From Bacteroidota bacterium (GTDB lineage Bacteria; Bacteroidota; Ignavibacteria; Kryptoniales; JAKASW01), in NCBI GenBank assembly GCA_021812985.1, contig JAKAMG010000027.1:1-39579 (forward strand): DNA of 39,579 nt. The letters are read 5' to 3'. Both the position numbers and the translations under genes were made by a program. Of this stretch, positions 1-9,159 are shown piece by piece (position 1 is the first letter of the stretch; every line of letters starts with the position of its first letter). Below the pieces are notes generated by a model, which searched no databases, was not told where the DNA came from, and worked only from the letters and a program-made list of their open reading frames with translations.

Positions 1-165
1 CAGGTACGCTTCGGCCGAGTTGAGCTCGCACGATATCTTCAAAAACGGTATCAACGAGCCGTTCAGCCATGTGACAAACCCAAATATGAAAAACAGCATC
101 CCGATTATACTGATCGAGACGAAATAACTATTTTGTGACGACTCACCGCCTTCTTTTTGCATCAT
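1..165 (-). CDS. Sugar:cation symporter of the GluP/FucP MFS family, N-terminal fragment
   Basis: Only the first 55 codons lie in the window; the rest runs off the left edge. The reading frame starts at a tandem ATG-ATG (165-160) preceded by AAAGGA. A short polar N-terminus is followed by a first membrane helix with the segment FFIFGFVTWLNGSLIPFLK. This is characteristic of the first transmembrane segment of the glucose/galactose (GluP) and fucose (FucP) branch of the major facilitator superfamily, which imports sugars with protons or sodium across the inner membrane. It lies 184 nt downstream of the alpha-galactosidase gene on the same strand, so release and import of galactose by a linked pair is a reasonable inference. 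The exact sugar cannot be told from 55 residues. Confidence 0.75.
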   Translation of the reverse strand, partial: MMQKEGGESSQNSYFVSISIIGMLFFIFGFVTWLNGSLIPFLKISCELNSAEAYL

Positions 166-349
166 TGGTCCTTTCTGTCGTTATGCTTAATGATACTGGT
201 GATCATGACAACACGTCGCTGGAGCAGCGGATGAATATAAAGATAAGACTCTTCGCCCCACTTTCTCCAATCGATTCATTCATCCGTCACACACAAACTC
301 CCATCAGGGTCGTTCGCGTGCGCTCTCACTGACACTTCCGGACGAGACA

Positions 350-2971
350 TTATTTGACGCCGTATGAGGAAATTTCTATCGTTTTGCTTTCCTCATTGCA
401 CGGATATGGTTTCGCAGGAAGGTTGGACTCGTCGACTCTTCCCGACACTCCAGCCTGCTGTTGGACGAGAGCTTCCTGTCCCATCAGCCAGGAGCTCACA
501 TTAGCTCCTCCCATCCCAGGCATGGCAATGGAGCACTCCACATCATTGCCCCCCTTTTCAAGCGGAACTATGGCCCAGTACCATTGTCCATTCCCCTTCT
601 TCACTGAAGGTACTCTCTCCACTCCGTTAACCTTGATTTCGAACTTACCGTCAATCTTACGCGGTGATGTCACGAGCATGGCCAGCCTGGGGTTGCTGTA
701 GTTGGAGGGAACCTGTATGCTGATGTGTCCCGAATAGCCGGTCACCCCTGATGACTGAGAGATGACTTTATATTTCGGCGCTTCGGCTGTTCCATTGAAA
801 TGTATGGTACCCAGCTCCTTTCCACTTAGAGCCTTCACGTGCGCTGCCGTTCCGGCCTCGCCGTAGACAAAAAGCTTACCCATTTCATCCGAGTAGCGGA
901 TTCCGACAGGCAATTCCCCGTCAACTGCTCCCGCGGGGATCAGCTCGGCCGCAAGGACCTCATAGCCATCGAGGGTCAACTTCAATCCTTCGCCGAGCTT
1001 CACAGGATGGGGGAAAATATAGTTGTAGGGATATATCACCTTAAGGTAATATGGCACATTAGGGTCTATGTCACCGAGATCTGCCGTCAGACTGACGTTC
1101 GCGGTCTTCCGATCGACTCCGGGATTTCTAAGGACGACGATGCCTTTCGATTTGGTCATATGCACGTAGCCGTAGACTTCTCCCTTTGACGGGTTCCCGA
1201 GTATCATGCGTGTATGCTTCAACACGTCCACGTTGGATTTGGCCCACTTTATCGCAGAGGCAAGAGCGTTCCACTCGCCGTGGGAGAGGAGCTCCGGGGT
1301 TATGTAGAGCTCCCACATCATCACTCCGCGCCCGAAATACATCATGACCTCGTCGCTGAACGAAGAGAGCGATTCGTTCGCTCCACCAAGGAGATTGTAT
1401 CTCCCCTTGATTATGCCGTGGGTCATGAGACTTGAGATCGGAAAGAGGAGATCGGATTTGCGGAAGTCATCCCAGAGAACCACGTCCTTGTAGGTAATCG
1501 CCTTGTCACGGTCGTTCAGTGAGGGGAGACTTTCCTGATAGCCGTAATCCTCTCCCTGCATCCAGATGCAATCCGCGTATCTGAGCCACCAGGGAGAGAG
1601 CCAAGTACCGCTCGTGATGTTCAGGAAAATGTCCGGGTTGATTTTCCTTACAGATTGCATGACATCTATATAGCTCGACACGCTCGCCTCCCGGGAGTAA
1701 ATCCCGGTCGGGTGGCCGTGATCTGGTTCATTGCAGGAAAGCAGAAAGCCGTCCCATTTGAAGTAGCCGAGGTGATAATCACGGGCATACTCGTCCATCT
1801 TCCCCGTGAAGGCAGCCTTGTATTTTGTGCCGGCGAGACAATAGAAATCACCCGTGGTCTCATACCCATGCGCGGCAGCCCAGTTGACGCGGAGATCCCT
1901 GTTTGAATAGCCTCCGAATGGAGAGGCCCAGAGACCGAGGCTAGTGCTCATGGTCGACAGCGAATCTACGACCGGAGTCAGGCCGTTCGGAAATCTCGTC
2001 GAGTCGAGATTCCAGAGGCTCGCGTATTTGTCCCATGCGTCGTCGAGCACAAAACCGTCCAGTGAAATCCTGTATTTGTCATATAGATGCCGCTTGAACT
2101 CAGAGACCGCATTGAGAACAGTCTTCTCGTTCATGACTCCCGCAGAATCGTGCGCGATCGCCGGGTTTCGTAGATCGTACCAAGAATTATAAAGGAGATA
2201 GGGACGCGTGCCATTCACCTTTATGCCGTCGACATAGTCCATGAAAGTCTGGCGAAGTTTGACCGGGGAGCGTGAGGCTCCAATTATCGAAGTATGGCTC
2301 CTGAACGGAGTCTTGACGATCTTCTTGCCAACGACGTAGCCAATCCTCAGCGTTCCATCGTCCATTTTATTCTCGACCGTGGGATACTCCACCCCCATGA
2401 ATATGTCGTTATCAAAGACTGGCTGTCCGAATTTCCCGTGCGAGAAATCGGGGCTCTCGAATTTCATCGACTCGACGTCTATCCTGTCGAGGAACTGGAT
2501 ACCATATGATGAATCGGCGAGCTCGATCCACTTTCTCATGCTGAACTCTGCCGGGAAGACCTCGTAGTTAACGTCGAGATAGAAGCGGGCCATCTCCCAA
2601 TCGAATCTGAAAGAGAGTGTCAGTTCCTTCCCACCCCCGACGAGGTCAGAGGATTTATATCCGACGTATTTGAAATCGCGAGCAGTGAGAAGCGCGTCGT
2701 TTTCACCGTTCTGCTCCTCACCGGGCGCAGGCCCAAGTCCGGAAAAAACAACATGCAAACCGAAGACATCGTCTTTTACATGGTACTTCTTCCCTGAGAG
2801 TTTATTGACGAGCTCCGTCGTGCCGACAGAGCCCGGCGAAACGCTGATAACTCTCTCGATGAAATGATTGCCGAGAAGTATCTTCCCATCCTCATTCTTG
2901 AGATAGGCCTTCGTCTGAGCGAAGATCGATGTGACCGAGATAAGAAAGATCAGTAAAAAGTTCTTGAACAT
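350..2971 (-). CDS. Secreted GH36-like (clan GH-D) alpha-galactosidase-type glycoside hydrolase
   Basis: The 873-residue protein begins with a signal peptide (MFKNFLLIFLISVTSIFAQ) and the start has AGGTGA just upstream. Residues about 20-250 look like the N-terminal beta-sandwich of GH36-like enzymes. A TIM-barrel follows, with VLDDAWDKY (D310/D311), a KWDGF strand end (D407, the position of the catalytic nucleophile in clan GH-D) and ADCIW (D466). The C-terminal third is beta-rich. Clan GH-D enzymes release terminal alpha-galactose from oligosaccharides and galactomannans. The sequence is a divergent member, and proteins of this shape are often annotated only as hypothetical. The sugar transporter gene lies 184 nt downstream on the same strand. 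Substrate specificity and the acid/base residue are inferred. Confidence 0.72.
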   Translation of the reverse strand: MFKNFLLIFLISVTSIFAQTKAYLKNEDGKILLGNHFIERVISVSPGSVGTTELVNKLSGKKYHVKDDVFGLHVVFSGLGPAPGEEQNGENDALLTARDFKYVGYKSSDLVGGGKELTLSFRFDWEMARFYLDVNYEVFPAEFSMRKWIELADSSYGIQFLDRIDVESMKFESPDFSHGKFGQPVFDNDIFMGVEYPTVENKMDDGTLRIGYVVGKKIVKTPFRSHTSIIGASRSPVKLRQTFMDYVDGIKVNGTRPYLLYNSWYDLRNPAIAHDSAGVMNEKTVLNAVSEFKRHLYDKYRISLDGFVLDDAWDKYASLWNLDSTRFPNGLTPVVDSLSTMSTSLGLWASPFGGYSNRDLRVNWAAAHGYETTGDFYCLAGTKYKAAFTGKMDEYARDYHLGYFKWDGFLLSCNEPDHGHPTGIYSREASVSSYIDVMQSVRKINPDIFLNITSGTWLSPWWLRYADCIWMQGEDYGYQESLPSLNDRDKAITYKDVVLWDDFRKSDLLFPISSLMTHGIIKGRYNLLGGANESLSSFSDEVMMYFGRGVMMWELYITPELLSHGEWNALASAIKWAKSNVDVLKHTRMILGNPSKGEVYGYVHMTKSKGIVVLRNPGVDRKTANVSLTADLGDIDPNVPYYLKVIYPYNYIFPHPVKLGEGLKLTLDGYEVLAAELIPAGAVDGELPVGIRYSDEMGKLFVYGEAGTAAHVKALSGKELGTIHFNGTAEAPKYKVISQSSGVTGYSGHISIQVPSNYSNPRLAMLVTSPRKIDGKFEIKVNGVERVPSVKKGNGQWYWAIVPLEKGGNDVECSIAMPGMGGANVSSWLMGQEALVQQQAGVSGRVDESNLPAKPYPCNEESKTIEISSYGVK

Positions 2972-3600
2972 GGCTTCACCTGTAATACTGTCGAAATCCA
3001 GTGGCTGGTCTCAGCTGGAAAAAGAAATTGGCACCAGACAAGGTCGGCGCACAAATCGGTTGGAGGCAAGTTATCGCACTTCGGCTAAAAAGGTTTTGGC
3101 TCTTCTAAATGCTGACTGGGTATTTTAGCAGAGCGATATGCGAATTTCAAGCTTTTTTCGGAAAGTCTTTTCGCTTCCCTTTCCGCTTCGCCGTCCCTGA
3201 TTGAGGAGACTTTCAGTCAGACCTGTCTCAGTGCGCTTCAAAATGGAATCTGACTGCACATCACGTTATCTTGTTTCAGTTGAACAACGGCGTCCCAAAG
3301 GCACGGTGGCCTTAGGCTGGACATGTCGAGGTTTGGTCCGATGTTCATCTTAATGGGCTCCTGTTTTGAAACCACGGGCCGGTTATTCGTGGCACGGCCG
3401 GGACGTCTTCATTCTGCATCGCGGAATATCCGGCACATAAGATTAAAACGTGGAACAGGGAACAAAGGTACAAGATTCAATTCATGGCACAAATGGTCTG
3501 CAGCAATGGAAAGGCGCAAGATCATGGAGAATACTGAACCATTGGGACCTTGCCATGGAGTCAATAACTCACGACGAAACTGCAATGTGAGCAACATCAG
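2972..3600. other. Divergent intergenic region, no gene seen
   Basis: This 629-nt stretch separates the minus-strand glycosidase from the plus-strand TPR/barrel gene, so it should hold both promoters. The short open frames in it lack a Shine-Dalgarno site and do not read like proteins. I see no tRNA, riboswitch or clear inverted repeat. Confidence 0.5.
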
Positions 3601-4929
3601 ATGAAATGCACGCTCATTCTCGTTTTAACGATGATAAGTATTTCCCCCGCGCTGGGGCAGACAGAAGACGCGGGACTGGCCGTCTCTCCGATTGACAGCG
3701 CGAAAGTCCTCGAGAAGGACAAGGACTTCAAAGAGGCGATTGAAATATATCGAGCGCTTCTGGCGAAAGATCCTAACGACACGGGCCTGCGCCTCAAATT
3801 GGCAAGGGTCCTCGGGTGGGCCGGAGAGTACGATTCATCACTCGCGGCTTACAACCAACTCCTCGCCTCCGATCCTGGATTGTATGAAGCGAGATTTGGA
3901 GTGGCGACGGTGACTTCGTGGAAGCACGACTATCCCGCGTCGTTGAATATGTTCAAAGCGCTCCTCTCGGAGCATCCCCTGAACACAGACGTGCTCGCGG
4001 CGATCTCGAGAGTCTCGTTCTGGTCCGGGGAGCAGGACAGCGCGATATCATACGCACGCAGGGCTCTTGAAATCGATCCCCGCCAGGAAGAAGCACTTCT
4101 CATCGCTGCGCAGGCATCTGCGGAACGTCTCGATTTCACAACTGCCCGGTCGTATCTGACGAGACTACTCGATATCAACCCCGGAAACGAGGCAGGACGG
4201 AGGCTTCTACAGGACATCAAGACCCAGTATCTGAACAAGGCTTCCCTTTCCTTTAACGCTGACAAGTTCGGCCCATCAAACTCCTACACGAACACTCTGC
4301 TCTCTCTCCGGTACGACAGGACTATTTCCTACGCGCTTCAGCTCTTTGGAGAGGCCGACTCAAGGTACACTTTTGGTTCGAGGGACGTGGCCGGCGTTCT
4401 CGGTGGCTCGTACAGATTCTCGGACTATTTCTCGATGGACGGGAGCTTTCTCCTCGCCCCACAGACTTCCACGGCGCAGCGCGAGAAGGGAATCTTAGAG
4501 GTGAACTATAATCTCGGCGGCGGGTTCGTCGCGAGCGGCTCATACCAGTATATCCTATTCCGGGGGACGGCGGTCAACGTGCTTGCCCCCGCCCTCAGCT
4601 ATTATTACACGCCGGACGACTGGTTGGCGATCACGGTATATTTCGGTAGAAGCAACTCGGGAAGCTCTTCAACAAGCTTCATGGGACGGACGGAGTTCGA
4701 CGTGGTTGGAAACCTGAGCGCGCTCGTCGGCGCGTTCCATGGCACTTCATTTTACCTGCTCCCTAGCCAGTTGTTCCTGGAACAGACCGCCACAGGAGGT
4801 TTCCTTTCGCTGAAGTACAAATTCGACCGAAGATACCAGCTGCAGGCGAATGTGAATTACACTAATTGGCGCTCGGCGCCGTGGGCATGGAGTCGTTCCG
4901 CAGGGCTTGCGCTCCTCTATGCCTGGTAG
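3601..4929 (+). CDS. TPR-containing YaiO-like outer-membrane beta-barrel protein
   Basis: The 442-residue protein has a signal peptide ending near ALGQ (residues 1-20). Residues about 30-210 hold at least four tetratricopeptide repeats, each with the A-x-x-x-Y and D-P-x-x pattern (for example AIEIYRALLAKDPND and ARRALEIDPRQEEAL). From about residue 215 to the end there are alternating amphipathic beta strands rich in Tyr, Gly and Ser, and the chain finishes with an aromatic residue (LLYAW), as expected of a BAM-inserted barrel. This order, periplasmic TPR then barrel, matches the YaiO family. Related proteins are linked to polysaccharide or surface-molecule export, but the role here is unknown. 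No strong ribosome binding site precedes the ATG. The gene is convergent with the radical-SAM cluster. Confidence 0.7.
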   Translation: MKCTLILVLTMISISPALGQTEDAGLAVSPIDSAKVLEKDKDFKEAIEIYRALLAKDPNDTGLRLKLARVLGWAGEYDSSLAAYNQLLASDPGLYEARFGVATVTSWKHDYPASLNMFKALLSEHPLNTDVLAAISRVSFWSGEQDSAISYARRALEIDPRQEEALLIAAQASAERLDFTTARSYLTRLLDINPGNEAGRRLLQDIKTQYLNKASLSFNADKFGPSNSYTNTLLSLRYDRTISYALQLFGEADSRYTFGSRDVAGVLGGSYRFSDYFSMDGSFLLAPQTSTAQREKGILEVNYNLGGGFVASGSYQYILFRGTAVNVLAPALSYYYTPDDWLAITVYFGRSNSGSSSTSFMGRTEFDVVGNLSALVGAFHGTSFYLLPSQLFLEQTATGGFLSLKYKFDRRYQLQANVNYTNWRSAPWAWSRSAGLALLYAW

Positions 4930-5061
4930 GAATCGGCTAGACCATGGGATGTAGACCCACTTCCTTCGACAAATAAAGGGCCATCGAGGCCGGGCGTGCA
5001 GCCGTTGTCGGCGGCATGAGGAAGACTTACCGGCAATGACCGCATGATCAAAGAGCCCACG

Positions 5062-6669
5062 TCAGTTGTAATGATAAATCTGACTCTTGGGCTGGACGGT
5101 TTTTTCCCTGACGATTCTGTTCCTTATCCAGGCTAGCGAGGCTACTGACAGGAGCATCGGCGACTTCCATCGATTCTTCGCGGAAGGCGGACCGAATTCA
5201 TCGAAGTAGGCACGCCGGAGGTTTCCCGCTCTTTCCCTGACTGCCGGCGTCGGAGCAAATAGCTCGCATGTGGTAAATAGTGGATAGAGGTCTAGGCATT
5301 CAGTTCTGTGCATTTCGGCGACTTCCTTCAGGCGCCGATCGTGCGAATTTCTGTATCTCCGAAATCCCCTGAGTTGAACGTCAAAATACCTGAGATACGT
5401 CGGCCCCCACGTTCCGTACGCCTTCTTAAGGGCGAGGTCCTCCAAGTTCCACAGTTCCTCGTGAGTGAAGTTCTTGAACCTGTGCCATTTGGAGTAGAAA
5501 CCGGCAGTGTCCCATGAAAGATCCTCGAATAGCCTTCCTTCCGATTCGAGCCTCCTCCAGAGCCTCGTTTCGGGGAGAGGGATGAGCGGCACAATCTGGT
5601 CCATTGTAGCGCCGAGGGAAACGTAGTAGTCGATGTCTTCGAGTATGTTGTCGGGTTCCTGAAAATCCCAGCCGAGAATCATCGATCCCTCGACGAAAAT
5701 CCCGCGATCGAGAAGTTCCGCAACCATCTTACCGGCATCGCACCCATTGAGCTTTCTCCTTATCCTCGGTTCCATTTTGTCGACAAACTTGGACTCTATG
5801 CCGATAAGCACACCCGACAGGCCGTACCTCACGAGCTCATCGATATCATATTTCGAGATAGTCTCAAGGCTGGAAAAGGTGCAGAAAGTAAAGGCCCTCT
5901 GCCGACAAAGCGGATCGTTCATAAGAAGCCTTCCGAATTCCCGCACATACTCCGGCTCGTTTAGAAAGTTATCGTCGAGTATTCTGGCCGAGGAGACATT
6001 GTACTTTTCCAGGTAAGATCTCACGGCCATGAAGAGTTCTCTAGGATCTGCCATCTGTATCCTCCTGTGTCCGAAGAAAGCTGAGGCAGCGCAGAAATCA
6101 CATCCGTTCGAACAGCCGAGCCTGCTCACGAGCGTGGCCGACGACTGCGTAAGAAACTTCCGGCGGAATGGTATTATCGCTCCGAGCGGCATGTCCTGTT
6201 TGATCGGGGCGGTAGCGTCCTCGCCGAGCAGGTTACGCATGTAGCCCACTCCTTCACCATGGCACACGCCATCGACAATTGAAAGGAGTTCCTCTTCCTT
6301 TCCCGTCGAGCGGGTAAAGCACTGCACGCCTGGTCCGCCGAGAACGATTCTTGACAAGGGCGATATGTCACGAACGATTTTCGCCATCCGCATAACGCTC
6401 GAGAAAAAGGGGAGATTGAAAGAGATGCCAACGATGTCATACCCTCTCTTCAGCTCCGCCTTGAATCCTTCTTCCGATGGATGTTCCAGCACGGTCGAGG
6501 GCACTCGAATGTTCTGGGCGATGAGGTGGATGCCATAGAAGTGCATCGAGGTTGGGACCGAAAATACCCCCTGACCGTAAGTGCAGTTCCCATAATTGAG
6601 GTGGAGATTATCTCGTCCGTTAAGGAAAGGTGGGTATGGTTTTATGGGGGATGTCAGAAGGACTTTCAT
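5062..6669 (-). CDS. B12-binding-type radical SAM enzyme
   Basis: The 535-residue protein has an N-terminal Rossmann-like domain (about residues 1-160) containing YDIVGISF and IVLGGPGV, typical of the cobalamin-binding half of class B radical SAM proteins. The radical SAM core follows, with cluster cysteines C186, C190 and C193 in CSNGCDFC. Later core strands include ILDDNFL, GVLIGIES and FVEGSMILGWDFQ. Such enzymes typically methylate or rearrange unactivated carbons. No DxHxxG cobalamin-ligand motif is visible, so cobalamin may be bound base-off without a His ligand, or not at all. The ATG overlaps the stop of the upstream gene by 4 nt (ATGA) and has GGAG 7 nt ahead. It is the last gene of the cluster. 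The substrate is unknown. Confidence 0.75.
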   Translation of the reverse strand: MKVLLTSPIKPYPPFLNGRDNLHLNYGNCTYGQGVFSVPTSMHFYGIHLIAQNIRVPSTVLEHPSEEGFKAELKRGYDIVGISFNLPFFSSVMRMAKIVRDISPLSRIVLGGPGVQCFTRSTGKEEELLSIVDGVCHGEGVGYMRNLLGEDATAPIKQDMPLGAIIPFRRKFLTQSSATLVSRLGCSNGCDFCAASAFFGHRRIQMADPRELFMAVRSYLEKYNVSSARILDDNFLNEPEYVREFGRLLMNDPLCRQRAFTFCTFSSLETISKYDIDELVRYGLSGVLIGIESKFVDKMEPRIRRKLNGCDAGKMVAELLDRGIFVEGSMILGWDFQEPDNILEDIDYYVSLGATMDQIVPLIPLPETRLWRRLESEGRLFEDLSWDTAGFYSKWHRFKNFTHEELWNLEDLALKKAYGTWGPTYLRYFDVQLRGFRRYRNSHDRRLKEVAEMHRTECLDLYPLFTTCELFAPTPAVRERAGNLRRAYFDEFGPPSAKNRWKSPMLLSVASLAWIRNRIVREKTVQPKSQIYHYN

Positions 6670-7877
6670 ATTGTCACTCCTGGCCCCTTAGTAGCCAGGT
6701 CCGGGTCTCCGATGTGCGTCTCCGTGACGCCTGCCGCCGCGATGTAAGATGAGAGGTGTGCTATCGCGCCGGAATGAGTCTCCTCGGCCCCGTGTTTCCT
6801 GACGACCTCAAGGACGGCCTCGGGTCTCGCTACCACCAGGCATTCGCGGCGGTCCTTAGGGTGGAGACCCCTTATGTCGCAGAAGTACGGCGACATGAAG
6901 ATATCCAGAAGACGTTTGGCGTTTATGTTGTCCTTATGAAACTGTATCCCGTTGCAGGGCTCCACGTCTCCGCCGGAAGTTATGTGAAGCGTATGCCCGG
7001 CACCGCATCCGGAATTCAGAAACGTCCCGTCGCTGTACCCCTCCTTCAACACGAGTATCGCCCTTTCCGCAGTCAGCGAATCGAGTTCGCGGTAATATTC
7101 CTTCACTTCGCCCTCGCTGCAGACCAGGTCAAATGCCGGCTCGCTGCCAACGGGCACGTAGGGGAGAAAAGCGCCGAAGAGACATCCTTTGTCGATCATG
7201 AAATCCAGATACCTTCCCGATACCACTTCACTCATGTTCTCACGGTGTACGGTCGTCGAAAAGCCAAATGCTATGCGAGCTTCCTTCATCAGTTTCATGG
7301 CCGCGACTATCCTGCGAAACACTCCCCTACCGCGGAACCTGTCATTGATCTCCTCGAATCCGTCCACGCTGAAGGCGGTGATCACATGTGGTAGACTCTT
7401 CAGTCTTGAGACGACGTCACGCGTAACCAGTGTCCCGTTCGTTGCTATGTAGAAACCGACATCGGTGTATCGGGCAAGGAGATCCAGAAGCGGTGGGAAG
7501 AGAAGCGGCTCTCCTCCCAGTATCCCGACGGAGGGTATACCTATTTCACGTGCCTGCTCAATTATGCTTTCGATGGTACCGACCGGCATGTCCGAGGCAG
7601 ATGAGTAGTTACCCGCGAAACATCCGGCGCACTTCAGGTTGCAGCGCATCGTCGGCGAGACTTTTATCGTAAGCGGTGACAACTCCCCCGCCTTTGCGCC
7701 AAGATATCTCCTCCTCACCCCCATGTGGGAGAGGACCCAGGTACCGTAAAACTTTCTCCTGTAGCGGGCCGGCAGTTCCTCAACCATCCTTCGGCGCACG
7801 AGAAAAAGGTTCCGGTTCTTTTCGATCCAACCGCGAAGTGCGGTCCTTTCAACCAAACCTCTCACAATACTATTCAT
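6666..7877 (-). CDS. SPASM-type radical SAM enzyme (paralogue 1)
   Basis: The 403-residue protein carries the radical SAM cluster motif CNLKCAGC (C79, C83, C86) after a basic N-terminal region of about 65 residues. GGEP (about 121-124) is the SAM-amino-group motif, and ATNGT and FSVDGFEE are core strands. The C-terminus has four further cysteines (C291, C308, C333, C346) in the context GCGAGHTLHITSGGDVEPC, which suggests an auxiliary iron-sulfur cluster of the SPASM/twitch kind. It aligns along its whole length with the next gene upstream, and both are 403 residues long. ATGA overlaps on both sides show translational coupling. SPASM enzymes usually modify peptides, but sugars and other small substrates are known, so the reaction cannot be assigned. 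Confidence 0.75.
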   Translation of the reverse strand: MNSIVRGLVERTALRGWIEKNRNLFLVRRRMVEELPARYRRKFYGTWVLSHMGVRRRYLGAKAGELSPLTIKVSPTMRCNLKCAGCFAGNYSSASDMPVGTIESIIEQAREIGIPSVGILGGEPLLFPPLLDLLARYTDVGFYIATNGTLVTRDVVSRLKSLPHVITAFSVDGFEEINDRFRGRGVFRRIVAAMKLMKEARIAFGFSTTVHRENMSEVVSGRYLDFMIDKGCLFGAFLPYVPVGSEPAFDLVCSEGEVKEYYRELDSLTAERAILVLKEGYSDGTFLNSGCGAGHTLHITSGGDVEPCNGIQFHKDNINAKRLLDIFMSPYFCDIRGLHPKDRRECLVVARPEAVLEVVRKHGAEETHSGAIAHLSSYIAAAGVTETHIGDPDLATKGPGVTI

Positions 7878-9085
7878 CGTCCCATCTCCCCTGCCGTTTG
7901 TATCCTTTGCGGATTTTTCGACGGAATGTCCGGGTAACAGTGAGCGTAATTGGAGTAAGTAGGGAGCGATCTGGGATAGCTCCCCTTTGCTCCGTTATTG
8001 CCTATTATTTCAAGGACTTGCATCGGCTGAAACATCGACACGCACCGTCCGTCGTGCCGGCGTACGCAGTCGAAAATTTCCTTGTAGAAGCGTGAGCGAA
8101 ACACATTTTCCAATCCAACTTCGAAGACGTTTTCCGTGTAGAACTGGATTCCGTTGCACGGTTCGACGTTGCCCCCTGGGGTAATGTTGACCGTGACTCC
8201 GGCGCGGCACCCCTTTTCCGCGAAGTACCTGCCATTCTTGTCCGGTGCCGTATAGCCTTCTTTTATAAAGAGCATTGTGTAGTCTCCGGAGCGCCCGTCG
8301 AGTTCCGCAAAGCATTCAGCAATCTGGGCCTCGCTCAGCCTGAGATCGTATCGGGCGTTGTCGCCGGCTGGGCCGTACGGGAAGAAGAGCCCAAACTTGC
8401 AGCCCGCGTCCCTCATAGCGTCCAGGAATTTTGCGGAAACAACCTGGCCGAAGTTCTTCCGGTGGAGTAGAACGGAAAACCCAAAGAGGACATGCTCTCG
8501 CTTGAGGACCTTCATCGAGTGCAGTACCTGATCGTAGACTCCCTCCCCCCTCCATGCGTCAGTCTCTGCCTCAAAGCCCTCCAGGCTGAAAAAGGTCACA
8601 AGGTTGCCGCAGAGTTTCAGGTTATTCAGGATTTCCTCATCCATCACCGTCCCGTTCGTCGAAATGCGAAACGCGATATCCTTATTGTCCCGGACCACCT
8701 CGAAGAGGTCCTTTCTCGCGAAGGGCTCGCCCCCCAACAGGCCGATGAGGTAAATCCCCAGACTTCTTGCCTCACTTACCAAAAGCCTGACCTCATCCGT
8801 AGTCATCTCCCTTTCCCGGCCGTACCCCAAAGCGTAGCATCCGCGACAGTTCAGATTACACTTTTCGGTTGGCGTGATATCAATGAGCGCGGGAAGCGTG
8901 CATCCCATCTTTCGCTCGAAACTTCTTCTAATCCTGTCCCCCCTGAAGAGATTATTCACCACCCACGACCTCAAGAATTCCTTTCTTCTCTCCTTTGGAA
9001 GATAGCGGACGATCTCCCTGTACAACTTTGCCGAGTTGGGGTTGGAGAAGAGACGCCCTACTCCACCCATTCGCCGTAAAAACAT
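7874..9085 (-). CDS. SPASM-type radical SAM enzyme (paralogue 2)
   Basis: The start is placed at the ATG at 9085, which has GGAGG 5 nt upstream and gives MFLRRMGG and a length of 403 residues, equal to its paralogue. The open frame extends to 9313, but that would overlap the barrel gene upstream by 154 nt. The cluster motif is CNLNCRGC (C76, C80, C83), followed by GGEP, STNGT and FSLEGFEA. Near the C-terminus GCRAGVTVNITPGGNVEPC plus two later cysteines give four auxiliary-cluster ligands, as in paralogue 1. The stop overlaps the start of the next gene (ATGA). The shared FLPY/FFPYxPxG and KEGY segments suggest that both paralogues act on related substrates. Reaction unknown. Confidence 0.75.
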   Translation of the reverse strand: MFLRRMGGVGRLFSNPNSAKLYREIVRYLPKERRKEFLRSWVVNNLFRGDRIRRSFERKMGCTLPALIDITPTEKCNLNCRGCYALGYGREREMTTDEVRLLVSEARSLGIYLIGLLGGEPFARKDLFEVVRDNKDIAFRISTNGTVMDEEILNNLKLCGNLVTFFSLEGFEAETDAWRGEGVYDQVLHSMKVLKREHVLFGFSVLLHRKNFGQVVSAKFLDAMRDAGCKFGLFFPYGPAGDNARYDLRLSEAQIAECFAELDGRSGDYTMLFIKEGYTAPDKNGRYFAEKGCRAGVTVNITPGGNVEPCNGIQFYTENVFEVGLENVFRSRFYKEIFDCVRRHDGRCVSMFQPMQVLEIIGNNGAKGSYPRSLPTYSNYAHCYPDIPSKNPQRIQTAGEMGR

Positions 9086-9159
9086 TTCCCCTCCCAATGG
9101 CTGACAGTATTTCGTTTCATTAACCATCCAATGGAACCAACGGCGGACGCTCCGTCCAG

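Noticed and set aside
3323-3604. 93-codon plus-strand open frame before the TPR/barrel gene
   Set aside because: Rich in Arg, Trp and Asn without a domain pattern and without a ribosome binding site; it most likely reflects chance in the intergenic region.
8492-9079. 195-codon plus-strand open frame opposite radical-SAM paralogue 2
   Set aside because: It is the antisense shadow of a clear radical-SAM coding region; the minus-strand frame carries all conserved motifs.
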